The notes under the pieces: model-generated
What the model was told of the DNA's origin: nothing
Database searches by the model: none
What the model saw: only the letters and a program-made list of their open reading frames with translations
Source of the DNA: JACRCG01 sp964524835
GTDB lineage: Bacteria > Desulfobacterota > Desulfuromonadia > Geobacterales > Pseudopelobacteraceae
Direction of reading: 5' to 3'
Length of the DNA stretch: 64,000 nucleotides
Assembly (NCBI GenBank): GCA_964524835.1
Contig: CAZGEG010000011.1
Span: forward strand, 1 to 64,000
Shown: positions 39,590-49,444 of the stretch, one piece after another
Layout: each line of letters opens with the position of its first letter
How positions within the stretch are numbered: the stretch's first letter is position 1
Program-made: the position numbers and the translations under genes

Positions 39590-40837
39590 CTATTTTGACA
39601 TTGAATCCAGAAATGCCTGATTGGTCTTGGCTTCAGAAAGTTTGTCCAGCAGGAACTCCATGCTGTCTACCACATTCATCGGGTGAATAACTTTGCGCAG
39701 GATCCAGATTCGGTTCAGGGCTGATTTCTCTATCAGCAGTTCTTCCTTGCGAGTCCCTGATTTGTTGATGTCGATTGCCGGGAAGGTGCGCTTCTCCACC
39801 AGTTTGCGGTCAAGGTGCAGCTCCATGTTGCCGGTGCCCTTGAATTCCTCAAAGATGACTTCGTCCATCTTGCTGCCGGTATCGACCAGAGCTGTAGCGA
39901 TGATTGTCAGCGACCCCCCCTCCTCGATATTACGGGCCGCTCCGAAGAAGCGTTTCGGTTTCTGCAGGGCGTTGGCATCCACGCCGCCGGTCAGAATTTT
40001 GCCGGATGGAGGGAGCACCGTGTTGTAGGCTCGTGCCAGGCGGGTGATCGAATCGAGCAGGATAACGACATCCTTTTTGTGTTCTACCAGTCGCTTGGCT
40101 TTTTCGATGACCATTTCGGCTACCTGGACGTGGCGGGTGGCCGGTTCGTCGAAGGTGGAGGAAACAACCTCACCGTTGACGGATCGCTGCATGTCGGTCA
40201 CCTCTTCCGGCCGCTCGTCGATCAAGAGGACGATCAGGTACACCTCGGGGTGATTGGCGGCGATCGAATTGGCGATGTTCTGGATCAACACTGTCTTGCC
40301 GGTACGGGGGGGCGCAACGATCAGACCGCGCTGCCCTTTTCCGATCGGGGCCACCAGTTCGATGACGCGCATCGGCATGTTTTCCGATGTTGTCTCAAGG
40401 GTCAGCTTCTCCTCCGGGTAGAGCGGCGTCAGGTTGTCGAAGAGAATCTTGTCGCGGGCGACTTCCGGAGATTCGTGGTTTACCGACTCAACCTTGAGCA
40501 GTGCGAAATAACGCTCACCCTCTTTGGGAGGCCTGATCTGGCCGGAAACGGTGTCACCGGTGCGCAGGTTGAAGCGCCTGATCTGGCTGGGAGAAACGTA
40601 GATATCATCCGGGCCGGGGAGATAATTGTAATCCGTGGCACGCAGGAAACCGAAGCCGTCCTGCAGCGTTTCCAGAACCCCCTCGCCGAATATCGAGCCG
40701 TTCTGTTCCGTCTGGGCGTTCAGAATTGCAAATATCAGATCCTGCTTGCGGAGGCTCGATGCCCCCTCGATGTTGAGATCCCGTGCAATAGTGTTGAGGT
40801 CACTGATTTTCTTGCCTTTAAGCTCTTGTAAATTCAT
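39590..40837 (-). CDS. rho: Transcription termination factor Rho
   Basis: 415 residues, the usual size without a large insert. The N-terminal Rho-N domain (1-45) is followed by the cold-shock-like RNA-binding domain, with G-F-G-F-L-R and D-I-Y-V-S-P-S-Q-I-R-R-F (about 61-90). Walker A (A-P-P-R-T-G-K-T) is at 175-182, Walker B region L-I-D-E-R-P-E-E-V, and the R-loop segment G-G-V-D-A-N-A-L-Q-K-P-K follows. It forms a hexameric RNA translocase that ends transcripts. AGGAGA precedes the ATG. It is followed on the same strand by rpmE. Confidence 0.98.
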   Translation of the reverse strand: MNLQELKGKKISDLNTIARDLNIEGASSLRKQDLIFAILNAQTEQNGSIFGEGVLETLQDGFGFLRATDYNYLPGPDDIYVSPSQIRRFNLRTGDTVSGQIRPPKEGERYFALLKVESVNHESPEVARDKILFDNLTPLYPEEKLTLETTSENMPMRVIELVAPIGKGQRGLIVAPPRTGKTVLIQNIANSIAANHPEVYLIVLLIDERPEEVTDMQRSVNGEVVSSTFDEPATRHVQVAEMVIEKAKRLVEHKKDVVILLDSITRLARAYNTVLPPSGKILTGGVDANALQKPKRFFGAARNIEEGGSLTIIATALVDTGSKMDEVIFEEFKGTGNMELHLDRKLVEKRTFPAIDINKSGTRKEELLIEKSALNRIWILRKVIHPMNVVDSMEFLLDKLSEAKTNQAFLDSMSK

Positions 40838-41121
40838 CTGATCTCCTGCGTAGCGATCTGCTTCATGGTATGGGGATTTTGCATAGGTTGACTCGATTTA
40901 TCAGGGGAAGCTGAAAGCGGCTGATTGTGTAATGAACAGACAAAAGCCGGGAGCTTCCGGACCAAAGGGCAGATTAATGATTATCAGAGGTTCGAATAAC
41001 GTGCGTTGAAGAAGTCAAGGGATCTGTTTGGATGCCAGGATGTTCAATCTGAGGTGATGTGACGTTACCCTTTATTTTCAGGGCTTGTCAATAAAAAACA
41101 GCACAGATTATCGTTAAAAGC
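40838..41121. other. 284-bp gap between tcdA and rho
   Basis: No open frame of note. It should hold the rho promoter and leader, since rho reads leftward from here; I cannot point to a clear -35/-10 or riboswitch. Confidence 0.5.
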
Positions 41122-41913
41122 TCAATCTTTTGCTGACGGGGGTTGATCGGGTTTCAATAGCTCGATGACAACGGCACCTGCCATGGTCAGTCCGAAGATG
41201 GATGGTATAAAAGAAATGCTGCCGAGAATCACCCGGCGGTGTTCGCAGCGAAACGTCTGTTCGGATTGATTGGGGCAGATGCAGTCGCTGCCGCAGGCGG
41301 TCGATGTCGCGGGGTCAAGATCACGGTGCAGTTCGGTCGAGTAGACGACCCGGACTCCGGAGGTGATGCCGGAATTCTTCAGGATTTTTCGCATGCTGCG
41401 GGCCATCCGGCAGTTCTTGGTGGTTGAGATATCGGATACTTCGATCTTTGCGGGATCAAGCTTGTTTGCTGCCCCCATGCTGGAGATGACCGGAATGCCC
41501 AGCTGGCGGCAGAACATTATCAGTGACGCCTTGGCGGTGAAATGATCAATCGCGTCAAGGACATAATCGGGGCGCGGCTCGAGCAGCCGCCCGGCGTTCC
41601 CGGCGGAGAAAAATTCCTTGACCGGTATGATCTCGGCGGCGGGGTTGATGTCGCGCAGCCGTGCCGCCATGGCTTCCACCTTTTGCCGGCCGACCGTGCT
41701 GGAGAGTGCGTGGATCTGCCGATTGATGTTGGTCAGGCAGATATCGTCGAAATCCACCAGCGTGATCTTCCCGACTCCGGCCCGTCCCAGAGCCTCTGCG
41801 GCATAGCTGCCGACTCCGCCGACACCGCAGATCATGACGTGTTTATTGGCCAATGCTGATAATCCTGCCGCGCCGATCAGAAGTTCGGTACGGGAAAAGC
41901 GATGAAGTGCCAT
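41122..41913 (-). CDS. tcdA: tRNA threonylcarbamoyladenosine dehydratase (TcdA/CsdL)
   Basis: An E1-like (ThiF) enzyme that dehydrates t6A37 in tRNA to cyclic ct6A using ATP. It is 263 residues. The ATP-binding glycine motif G-V-G-G-V-G-S-Y lies at 30-37, with D-F-D-D-I-C-L-T-N-I-N-R-Q and K-V-E-A-M. The sequence S-M-G-A-A-N-K-L-D-P and the Arg/Cys block around T-S-G-V-R-V-V-Y-S-T-E fit the TcdA branch rather than MoeB. A Cys-rich insert (C-G-S-D-C-I-C) follows. The ribosome site is weak. Confidence 0.88.
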   Translation of the reverse strand: MALHRFSRTELLIGAAGLSALANKHVMICGVGGVGSYAAEALGRAGVGKITLVDFDDICLTNINRQIHALSSTVGRQKVEAMAARLRDINPAAEIIPVKEFFSAGNAGRLLEPRPDYVLDAIDHFTAKASLIMFCRQLGIPVISSMGAANKLDPAKIEVSDISTTKNCRMARSMRKILKNSGITSGVRVVYSTELHRDLDPATSTACGSDCICPNQSEQTFRCEHRRVILGSISFIPSIFGLTMAGAVVIELLKPDQPPSAKD

Positions 41914-41962
41914 AGTGAGCTGTTACCTTTGTTCAATGTTGATGGTTGTGGAATGTGTTCCA

Positions 41963-42829
41963 CTACACGATTATTCTCGCAAAATCCGCAAGCCCGGTTA
42001 TGCGCGCCGGCCCGTATCCGACAAAATCGCCGTCTATCTGGATCGGGCGGCGCCCCAGGATTTCAAAGCTTGATGAGTGCAGCCTGGTCAGATTCCCGCT
42101 TGTTCCGGACCTGCTCCGAAACAGATCCAGGGCGCAGCGTAGAAAGGTGCGCCGCGTGTTCCCCGCAATGCAGACCGCGACAAGTCCCGGCGTAAACGGG
42201 CTGCTGCCGGGTGCCAGGATGAAGTTACCGCCATAGCGGGAGGCATTGCAGACGATGGCGGTGTGGCATGTGACGGCGCCTTCAGGCGTGCCGAGTTCAA
42301 AAACAGCGGGATCCCAGGCCATTGCCCGCTTCAGAGCCGACAGGGCATAGGCACCCTGGCGCAAAAACCTTTTCCCCAACGGCCACACATCCCTGACAAC
42401 TGCTCCGTCAAGACCGATTCCGGCCATGAGCAGAAACCGGAGCGACCGCCCCTCCAGCTCAAGCACGCCAACCGACAGTGTACCGGTTTTTCCGACTGCT
42501 ATCCGTTCCAGGGCGTCATCAAGGGATGTTATCCCGATCTCTGCAGCCATTACGTTGGAGGTGCCGAACGGGAGCAGCGCCAGTGTGGCGGTGCCGGGAT
42601 CCAGTCCGTTGACCACCGCGTTGATCGTTCCGTCTCCTCCGGCAACGATAACAAGATGCGGATCGCTCTCCTTATTAATGACTTCGCAGTATGCATAAAT
42701 CTCGGCCGGGGTGCGTACCTGAAAAATATCCGGCATCATCGCACAGGCGCTCAACCTCATCAGGACAACCTGGAGACGCCGGGCCGAATGACGACCGGAT
42801 GAGGGGTTTACAAAGAGGTATGTTTTCAT
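41963..42829 (-). CDS. Diacylglycerol/lipid kinase family protein
   Basis: 288 residues of the DAGK catalytic family (YegS/DgkB type). It begins V-N-P-S-S-G and carries the nucleotide-binding G-G-D-G-T at 64-68 with L-P-F-G-T-S-N (Ser in place of the usual Gly/Ala). The C-terminal beta domain ends with I-Q-I-D-G-D. These kinases phosphorylate diacylglycerol or related lipids at the inner face of the membrane. It lies just downstream of the LTA-synthase-like gene on the same strand. Enzymes of that kind release diacylglycerol, so recycling is a plausible partnership, though inferred. Confidence 0.88.
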   Translation of the reverse strand: MKTYLFVNPSSGRHSARRLQVVLMRLSACAMMPDIFQVRTPAEIYAYCEVINKESDPHLVIVAGGDGTINAVVNGLDPGTATLALLPFGTSNVMAAEIGITSLDDALERIAVGKTGTLSVGVLELEGRSLRFLLMAGIGLDGAVVRDVWPLGKRFLRQGAYALSALKRAMAWDPAVFELGTPEGAVTCHTAIVCNASRYGGNFILAPGSSPFTPGLVAVCIAGNTRRTFLRCALDLFRSRSGTSGNLTRLHSSSFEILGRRPIQIDGDFVGYGPARITGLADFARIIV

Positions 42830-42907
42830 GTATGCCGTTCCAGAATTTATTAATAAAAATTCTTTTCTGTCGTTTAGTTGCCCGGGGTTCGACCAGGCCG
42901 GAGATGA

Positions 42908-44815
42908 TTAAAATCTTGAGTACTTCTGATAAATATTCTGCAGGTATGCCTGCCCGTCTTTTAATATTTCGCCTGTTTCCCCGTTGGACGTCTGTGTTTC
43001 TGCCATCGGGATCATTTTATTCGAAATCGTATTATAGACTACGGTTTGCTCGGGAGTCTGCAGGGCGAATCCGCCGACAAAGTTATAAAACGCAAAATTG
43101 GTGCGATTTGCATTAAACAGGTTATTACTCCACGCAAAATCATCAAATTTTATCTGGAGCTGGGCGAGAACGGTTGCGGTAATATCGGATTGTGACCCGG
43201 TTGCAGATCTTTTGGTCCCTCTAAATTCATTCCGTATTACCTCTCCATAGAGCAGAAAGGGAATTCTATAGCGCTCCGGCATGTACGCGTTCGGTCTGTT
43301 TAACGGTAACGAATTACCATGATCGGCAACAAGCATGAACAGTGTATTCTTGAACCATGGCTGTGTCTGCGACTTTTCAATAAAGGCCTTCAGGCTTTTG
43401 TCAGTGTAATGAACCGCATTCTTGAATAGCGATGGCGTGTCATTTCCCGGGAAAACTGTTTTCATGGGTACTTCAAACGGTTCGTGACTGCTGATCGTCA
43501 GCATGGCGCTGAAGAACGGCTCTGGTTGCCGGGCCAGATCCGACAGCACCCTCTCGAAGAGGACATGGTCATGAACACCCCATTTGGAATTCATATCCTT
43601 CGCATGAAAGGAAGATTTGTCGGTTACCGTATCGAACTTTGAATGAACAAAAAAAGCATTCATATCGTCGAAATGGGTATCTCCCCCGTAATAGAATGAG
43701 GTGGCATATCCGTTGGTCTTGAGTCTGCCCGCCAGGGTCGGAAGCCGTTCCATTTTATTCGGGCGGTTCAGGATGCTTCCTTCAGGGGTAGAGGGGAAAC
43801 CGCTTAAAACTGCGGCAATACCAAACGATGTCCGATGCCCGTTTGCATAAAAATCGGTGAACAGGATCCCCTTTTCAGCCATAGAATCAAAATACGGGGC
43901 GATCCCTTTTTCCGCACCGAGCGAGGCGATCACATCTGCGGTCCAGCTTTCCAGAATGATAAGCACAATATTCGGTCTGGCTACGGTAAGAATGCGTTCC
44001 GTATCGTTAGTAAGCCCGGTAGCCGTCAGCCGGCCAACCCGTTGGTGCATTTCAGCGTCGCTCATATAGGTAAACTGATTGTTCTTGTGCCTGAAATAGT
44101 GCTTCAGGTCGTACATCAGGTTCCAGCTGGCGTTCAGGGCGGCGTGATTGGCAAACTGGTGATTGGAGAAATAGGCGAAGCCGGGGTTCATCGGAGCCAG
44201 ACCGGTTCCGCCCCGAATGGCGAGTACCAGGATTCCGGAAAAAACGACGAACAGGAAAAGCCGTGTAACTATAATTGAGGGAGCTCGGGATGATACTTCA
44301 AAAGAAATTCGCTTGAAGGTAGTTGCATACAGAAAATAGCCGGTCAGGCAGATACAAAGACATATGCCGATCAGCAAAAAAATCGGCGAGGAGGACATTG
44401 ACGCCATCGCCTCTTTGGGGTACCTCAAGTAACCGATGGCCTGGGAATTGAGTTTGTTTCCCCATGTTTTGTACACCTGCAGGTCGGTTGCAGTTATCAG
44501 CGCCACGAGCAGCAGCATGAAAACGGTATATCCGGTGATCAGTTTTTTCGTGAACCGGGCAGGAAACAGCGAATGGATGACCCAGAGCAAAAATGGGATG
44601 ACCCCCAGATACGCCGCTGTCGATAGATCAATACGGAGGCCGTACAGAAATATTCCGATGACCGTTGTCAGCGGCAGGGTGCTGATCAGAGGGGTATGAT
44701 AGAGTACAAAAACGGCACGGCAGAGCAGGAAAAACAGCAGCCAGAAACCGGTGTACCGAACCAGGAAAAGTGCAAATCGCTTGGTTTCGGCAAAAAAAGC
44801 ACGTATGTGATTCAT
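42908..44815 (-). CDS. LTA-synthase-family phosphoglycerol transferase
   Basis: About 635 residues from ATG 44815 (an upstream ATG at 44854 would give 648; neither has a convincing ribosome site). Five membrane helices fill the first 200 residues. The alkaline-phosphatase-like extracytoplasmic domain begins P-N-I-V-L-I-I-L-E-S-W, with the metal-binding Glu. The nucleophile Thr is in N-G-H-R-T-S-F-G, and the later metal ligands are in V-A-D-H-G-N. Relatives transfer phosphoglycerol to lipid or periplasmic glucans (LtaS, OpgB) or other phospho-groups to LPS (EptA-like, but spacing favours LtaS/OpgB). It probably decorates surface or periplasmic glycans. Confidence 0.85.
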   Translation of the reverse strand: MNHIRAFFAETKRFALFLVRYTGFWLLFFLLCRAVFVLYHTPLISTLPLTTVIGIFLYGLRIDLSTAAYLGVIPFLLWVIHSLFPARFTKKLITGYTVFMLLLVALITATDLQVYKTWGNKLNSQAIGYLRYPKEAMASMSSSPIFLLIGICLCICLTGYFLYATTFKRISFEVSSRAPSIIVTRLFLFVVFSGILVLAIRGGTGLAPMNPGFAYFSNHQFANHAALNASWNLMYDLKHYFRHKNNQFTYMSDAEMHQRVGRLTATGLTNDTERILTVARPNIVLIILESWTADVIASLGAEKGIAPYFDSMAEKGILFTDFYANGHRTSFGIAAVLSGFPSTPEGSILNRPNKMERLPTLAGRLKTNGYATSFYYGGDTHFDDMNAFFVHSKFDTVTDKSSFHAKDMNSKWGVHDHVLFERVLSDLARQPEPFFSAMLTISSHEPFEVPMKTVFPGNDTPSLFKNAVHYTDKSLKAFIEKSQTQPWFKNTLFMLVADHGNSLPLNRPNAYMPERYRIPFLLYGEVIRNEFRGTKRSATGSQSDITATVLAQLQIKFDDFAWSNNLFNANRTNFAFYNFVGGFALQTPEQTVVYNTISNKMIPMAETQTSNGETGEILKDGQAYLQNIYQKYSRF

Positions 44816-44982
44816 CGCAGGAAAGATCCTTTGGCATCTGTAAAATCGAACCATCCGATTCAGGGTGGTATATGAACGTTGATTTACTTCGTCTTCCCGG
44901 TTTTTCCGGTTCGAGTGACTGAATCGTCCATTTAAGCGTCCGGTGCTGACCGGGTCTCTTAGGACCGGACCGGAAGCGCCGG

Positions 44983-46134
44983 TTATTCCGGGGTTTTCAG
45001 CTGATTGAGCATTGCCGCTGTTTTTTGTATTACTTCAAGAGTTTCACATACGTTTCGCTGCATGGTAAATGCTGCTGCCGTTTCAGCCGCCTGCTCTCCC
45101 ATGATTCTCCGATGAGCCACGTCTGTCAAATCCTGCAGACAATTCCCGAGAGCCGCAGAATCGAGCGGGTCCTGCACAACAAAGCCGTTCTCTCCCGTTC
45201 GAATCAATTCGGAGACGCCGTTAAAGCGGCTGGTTATAACCGGCAAGCCGTGAGCCATGGCTTCCAGCGTGGCATTGCTGAACGGGTCATAGAGGGTAGG
45301 AAATATAAACAGGTCGCTACCCTGATAGAACAGATCCACATCCTTTCGCGGTCCGGTAAAGACCACACTCCCGGCAATACCCAGCCGCTGTGCCATCCTG
45401 CGGTACTCCCCCGCTCTTCCCTTGCCGACGATAAAGAGCCTGAATGGTATGGCAAGGCGGGCAACGGCGGCAATCGCTGCAGCCACTCCCTTGCGACGGA
45501 AACCCGAACCTACATACAGAATGCGCAATTCGTCGCCAAGGGCAAATTCCGCTGCCAACTCCCGCCGCTTTATCTCCCGCAGCTGCTCGTCGCGGCAAAC
45601 CGGATCTATGCCGTTATACACCACCTGGATGCGGTCCGGATCGACATTGTAGAGCCGAATTATGTCCTGCTTTCCTGTCTTTGAATTGGCAATGATCGCC
45701 AGAAGCTGCGGATCGGTGAACATTCTTCTTTCAAGCCGGACATAGGCCTGCTGAAGCGGGCTCAGCCATGTCCAGGCCTTGTGCAGAGCTCCCTGACCGA
45801 GGTTTTTCTGGATCAGCCACTGCTGGTGGCACCCGTCACCGGCACGATAGATGTCCTGGCGAAGGGTACGCTCAAGGCTGAATATGATATCCGGTCGTTC
45901 CTTCCCTATCAGCGTCCGGCAGTTTCGCGAGAAGGTCAGCGATTTCAGCCAGCCCGTCAGGGTGATTACCGGCACGCGGTGAATGGAAACACCCGGTTCA
46001 ACCTCAGCATCCCACTCTGCGGCGAAAATGTGGATTTCATGACCGGCAGCCCGCAATCCCCCGATCAGGCGGGACATATAGCGCTCCGCTCCCCCAAACG
46101 GGGTGTAGCGGTATCGTATCAGGGCGATCTTCAT
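44983..46134 (-). CDS. GT4 glycosyltransferase, WaaG-like
   Basis: 383 residues, GT-B fold. The N-terminus Y-T-P-F-G-G-A-E-R-Y and the core V-Y-N-G-I-D, V-G-S-G-F-R-R-K-G and F-I-F-P-T-L-Y-D-P-F-S-N-A-T-L-E-A-M-A-H-G-L-P-V-I-T are strongly WaaG-like, the LPS core glucosyltransferase that acts on heptose II at the inner face of the membrane. The E-x7-E motif is present in the last segment. It overlaps the upstream GT4 gene by 4 bp (ATGA). The exact donor sugar is not provable. Confidence 0.88.
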   Translation of the reverse strand: MKIALIRYRYTPFGGAERYMSRLIGGLRAAGHEIHIFAAEWDAEVEPGVSIHRVPVITLTGWLKSLTFSRNCRTLIGKERPDIIFSLERTLRQDIYRAGDGCHQQWLIQKNLGQGALHKAWTWLSPLQQAYVRLERRMFTDPQLLAIIANSKTGKQDIIRLYNVDPDRIQVVYNGIDPVCRDEQLREIKRRELAAEFALGDELRILYVGSGFRRKGVAAAIAAVARLAIPFRLFIVGKGRAGEYRRMAQRLGIAGSVVFTGPRKDVDLFYQGSDLFIFPTLYDPFSNATLEAMAHGLPVITSRFNGVSELIRTGENGFVVQDPLDSAALGNCLQDLTDVAHRRIMGEQAAETAAAFTMQRNVCETLEVIQKTAAMLNQLKTPE

Positions 46135-47273
46135 CGGGACTCGTCCCGGGCACGGAGCAGCTGGTCATAAAACGCTATGGTGCGGTCGATCATGATGTCG
46201 TCGGTATAATTATTCAGAATATGCTGACGGGCGGCCTCCCCGATACGCCGGCGCAGGTCAGGATTTTCAAGCAGTCTGGCGATTGAGTCGGCAAAGGACG
46301 AAGCATCGCCGCATGTTGCCATCAGCCCGGTTTCTCCGTCCCTCACCAGCTCGGCTGTACTGCCTACCGGTGCGGCTACCACCGGCCTTCCCATGGCCAT
46401 GGCCTGGCTCAACGACTGGGGAACTCCTTCATTACGGTCAGAAGTCAGCACCACTACATCTGAGGCGGCCATAACAGCTTCAACATCCTGGCGATAGCCG
46501 GTCATGATGATGCGATCCTCCATGCCGGCGTTGCGCACCAGACCCTCGATCCACTCCCGGCCAGGTCCGTCACCGACAATAAGAAAATGGGCTGATGGAA
46601 ACCGGTTGCCTAAAATTCGGGCTGCCTCCACAAACAGGTCATGTCGCTTCATGCTGCGCAACACCGCCACCATGGTGACCACCTGCGCGTCTTGCGGCAG
46701 TCCCAGTTCGCCGCGCACTACTGATGCATCGACGGATTGCGGGTCAAAGCGTTTTATCGCCACTCCTGTAGCAATGGAAAGTATCCGCTCTGCAGGGAGC
46801 CGGTTACGGGTAATCAGCTCCTGACGGATCGTTTCACCAGTGGTTATGATACCGTCGGCCATGCGATGCACAAAGTTGAACGGACTGGTAGAGATCGGTA
46901 CGGACAGATGACGCGTCCGGACAAGCAGCCTCACGCCGGCGAATCGGGCGGCGATGCTTCCCAGCCAGGTGTCCTTGCCGCTGTGCGTGTTGACTACATT
47001 CGCTTTCCAACGGCGGATCACCCGTACCAGCTCCAGCACTGCTTGTGGATCATAGCCGGAACGCATCCGCACGATGACGGTGGGGATGCCGGCTTCCTGG
47101 GCCCTTTCCAGAATGCCGCTTCCGGGCTGGCAGGCGATCAGGACTTCGTGCCCCCGCTCCATGGCTTTACGGCACTCCAGAATGATACGCTGCTCCTGAC
47201 CGCCCCAGCCTGATGACCATTCGGTGTGGAGAATTCTGTATGGTGTTTCTGTTGGCATTCTGTCTCGCTTCAT
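46131..47273 (-). CDS. GT4 glycosyltransferase
   Basis: About 380 residues from ATG 47273, chosen because it overlaps the stop of the upstream gene (ATGA); the open frame continues 11 codons further. The GT-B fold shows W-G-G-Q-E-Q-R-I-I-L-E near the N-terminus, G-V-A-I-K-R-F-D, V-G-D-G-P-G-R-E and E-G-V-P-Q-S-L-S-Q-A-M-A-M-G-R-P-V-V-A. It is the second of three coupled glycosyltransferase genes in a row (47270-48253, this one, 44983-46134), so the products probably add successive core sugars. Confidence 0.88.
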   Translation of the reverse strand: MKRDRMPTETPYRILHTEWSSGWGGQEQRIILECRKAMERGHEVLIACQPGSGILERAQEAGIPTVIVRMRSGYDPQAVLELVRVIRRWKANVVNTHSGKDTWLGSIAARFAGVRLLVRTRHLSVPISTSPFNFVHRMADGIITTGETIRQELITRNRLPAERILSIATGVAIKRFDPQSVDASVVRGELGLPQDAQVVTMVAVLRSMKRHDLFVEAARILGNRFPSAHFLIVGDGPGREWIEGLVRNAGMEDRIIMTGYRQDVEAVMAASDVVVLTSDRNEGVPQSLSQAMAMGRPVVAAPVGSTAELVRDGETGLMATCGDASSFADSIARLLENPDLRRRIGEAARQHILNNYTDDIMIDRTIAFYDQLLRARDESR

Positions 47274-48253
47274 GAGGGGATGGTTTCTCCGGTTAATGCT
47301 GCGCACAGGCGTGTAAACACTGACGGCAGATCGTTATACTGTTTGAAAATACTCCGGGCATTGGCGGCCAGCGTTCGACGCAGCCGGGTATCAGATATCA
47401 GACGAGAAAGTGCGACGACCCATGTCTGTTCTCCCTCCACCCAAAGGCTGTTGACGCCGTCGAACAATAGTTCCCGTGTGGCCCCGACCGGGTCTGCTAC
47501 CACGGCCACTCCGCAGGCGCAGTATTGCAGACCCTTGATCGGTGATTTGCCGCGCACGAACGGGTCGTCCGGCAGCGGCAGCAGGCCGATATCGAAATCC
47601 GCCACGGTGGTCGGCTCATTGCCGGGCATGAATGGTACATATTGGTAGCTGAAATCGGAGTAATTCGGATTTTCCCCCGAGTGAACCACCCATCGGACAT
47701 CCGGAAAACGGGCCTGTACCTCGCGCAGCTGCGGCAGGATGGCGCTCAGAAAGTCCAGATTTTTGGGGGCACCGGACCATCCGATGGTCAGTGGAGCCTC
47801 TTCACCGGCGGGGCGCGGGTGCCAGATATTTCCGTCCAGAGCCATTGGTACAAGTGTGGCAGAGCCACCTGCCAGCAGCAGATCATCGGCGATTACCTGA
47901 TTTGCCGCTAGACACAAATCGGCGCAGCGGGCAATGGTCTTCAGTCGCCAGTTGTTCCTGAAACGGGTGCAGAGGCTGTGAGTTTTGCCGGGAGCGAGCC
48001 AGATCAGGTCATCGGCATCGTAGATCAGTCTCCGGGCGCCTCGGCGCAGTTTGCGTACCGTGCCGCTGTCAAGCAGCGTCTTCTGAAGCAGAACTGCATC
48101 GTAATCGCTAAGTGAGCTGAAATCACTGAATGTACGCGCCGGAACAAGCGTGCAGTGGATGTTGGCAGACTCCAGCATCTCTAAGTACTGGATGATGCGG
48201 AACCGGGTGCTGGGGGTGTTCTCGTCACCAAAGGTAAGAACAAGTATTTTCAC
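47270..48253 (-). CDS. GT4-like glycosyltransferase
   Basis: 327 residues. The N-terminal half begins K-I-L-V-L-T-F-G-D-E-N-T-P-S-T-R-F-R-I, with D-A-D-D-L-I-W; the C-terminal half has I-G-W-S-G-A-P-K-N-L and S-P-I-K-G-L-Q-Y-C-A-C-G-V-A-V-V-A, a shortened form of the GT4 donor-binding segment. The family call is good, but the substrate is unknown. It starts the coupled set of three glycosyltransferase genes. Confidence 0.8.
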   Translation of the reverse strand: MKILVLTFGDENTPSTRFRIIQYLEMLESANIHCTLVPARTFSDFSSLSDYDAVLLQKTLLDSGTVRKLRRGARRLIYDADDLIWLAPGKTHSLCTRFRNNWRLKTIARCADLCLAANQVIADDLLLAGGSATLVPMALDGNIWHPRPAGEEAPLTIGWSGAPKNLDFLSAILPQLREVQARFPDVRWVVHSGENPNYSDFSYQYVPFMPGNEPTTVADFDIGLLPLPDDPFVRGKSPIKGLQYCACGVAVVADPVGATRELLFDGVNSLWVEGEQTWVVALSRLISDTRLRRTLAANARSIFKQYNDLPSVFTRLCAALTGETIPS

Positions 48254-48352
48254 GTTTGACAGCCGAACCGGGTAAAGTGAGCGTCTTTATACCGAGACAA
48301 TTGCCCATTTAGTTGGTGCCTGTCGTTCACTTTGCTTTTCATCGGTTAATCC

Positions 48353-49405
48353 TTATGTAAAGATGCGTCGTTTCAATTTGCTCAGTCTCCAGCGTGAGTT
48401 AGGCGAAATGAGGCGATAAAAAGCCAGCAACAACGCATCTAACCGCTTGGCAGGAAGCATCTGCGGCGAAGCATCAGAATCAATAGCCGTCAAAATGTTC
48501 TCTGAAAAGCGGTCCCAATTATAGTGCTGATCAAGGTTCTGCCAGTTGAGAGACTGCCAGTTCCGCAAGGTGGCATCATCAACATTTTGCAGTGATCTCA
48601 AAATCAGGCAGGCATCGTCCGGCTTATCAAGCGGGACATTGATAATTCCTTCGATGCCATCATAACCGCTTTGCGCTGTACAGACAGGAATCAGTCCCCA
48701 CGCCATTACCTCAAGAATAGTAGTCGGGTTGGCATCAGCCCTGCCGACCGTAATTAAGAAATCAAAGCCGGCAGCAAGTTCGCGTGCCTGCGGGTCGGCA
48801 AAATCACGTTTTCCCAGTTGGTTAAGATGGCGGTAGCGCTTCTTTTCTGAGCCGATCCAAGTGAAATCAAATTCCGGAAGACGCGCAGCAAGTTCGTCCA
48901 GATACGGCATGTTTTTGTACCATGGATGATTGCCGATGTAGAGAAATCTGCGTTTGCCAGGTGGATTAAATGAAGATTTAATTGCCGGAAAGTGCCGGCG
49001 ATTGACAGCCAGGTCAATGTGAACGATTTTTGGAGCAAAATGCCGACAGTGTGTCGCGTGTAATTCCTTGTACCAGAAAGGTCCGGTTATTGCGAGAAAC
49101 TGATCACAGTACGGCAGAATAGTGTCGAGATGGGCCACCTGGTGCAGGTCTCCAGGGGCGAATGGATGCAGACAGAGTTTTCTCCGCCAGCCGGGCTTGA
49201 CGACACTGGCATTGAAAACGGTATCTGGTTCCCAGGTCGGGTGTCCAAGCAGCACATCCCCGGGTTGTGGTGTTATGGCATAGCGGGCTCGGTGGTCATG
49301 TATCTGAACCGGGTAGTGTTGTCCGATTCGAAGAGCAAGCTCCCTCCCGATGGCGAAGGGGGTCTTGATGGCATCGCTTGTCGGATAGACTAGGTGGACT
49401 GTCAT
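48353..49405 (-). CDS. Glycosyltransferase, GT-B type
   Basis: 350 residues. The central part R-R-F-L-Y-I-G-N-H-P-W-Y-K-N and the later T-V-G-R-A-D-A-N-P-T-T-I-L-E-V-M-A-W-G-L-I-P-V-C are the donor-binding elements of the GT4/GT1 C-terminal domain; the N-terminal domain is divergent. The C-terminal tail is basic, which often marks membrane-surface binding. It lies 99 bp upstream of the coupled GT set and 39 bp downstream of the next gene on the same strand. The acceptor and donor are unknown. Confidence 0.75.
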   Translation of the reverse strand: MTVHLVYPTSDAIKTPFAIGRELALRIGQHYPVQIHDHRARYAITPQPGDVLLGHPTWEPDTVFNASVVKPGWRRKLCLHPFAPGDLHQVAHLDTILPYCDQFLAITGPFWYKELHATHCRHFAPKIVHIDLAVNRRHFPAIKSSFNPPGKRRFLYIGNHPWYKNMPYLDELAARLPEFDFTWIGSEKKRYRHLNQLGKRDFADPQARELAAGFDFLITVGRADANPTTILEVMAWGLIPVCTAQSGYDGIEGIINVPLDKPDDACLILRSLQNVDDATLRNWQSLNWQNLDQHYNWDRFSENILTAIDSDASPQMLPAKRLDALLLAFYRLISPNSRWRLSKLKRRIFT

Positions 49406-49444
49406 TGGTTCTCCAGTTTCAGATGGAATCTTGTCGTGCGCCTG

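Noticed and set aside
39815..40831. 338-codon frame opposite rho
   Set aside because: Antisense shadow of rho; no recognisable domain.
40838..41121. Riboswitch or attenuator in the rho leader
   Set aside because: No conserved structure could be identified by eye; only small GC hairpins.
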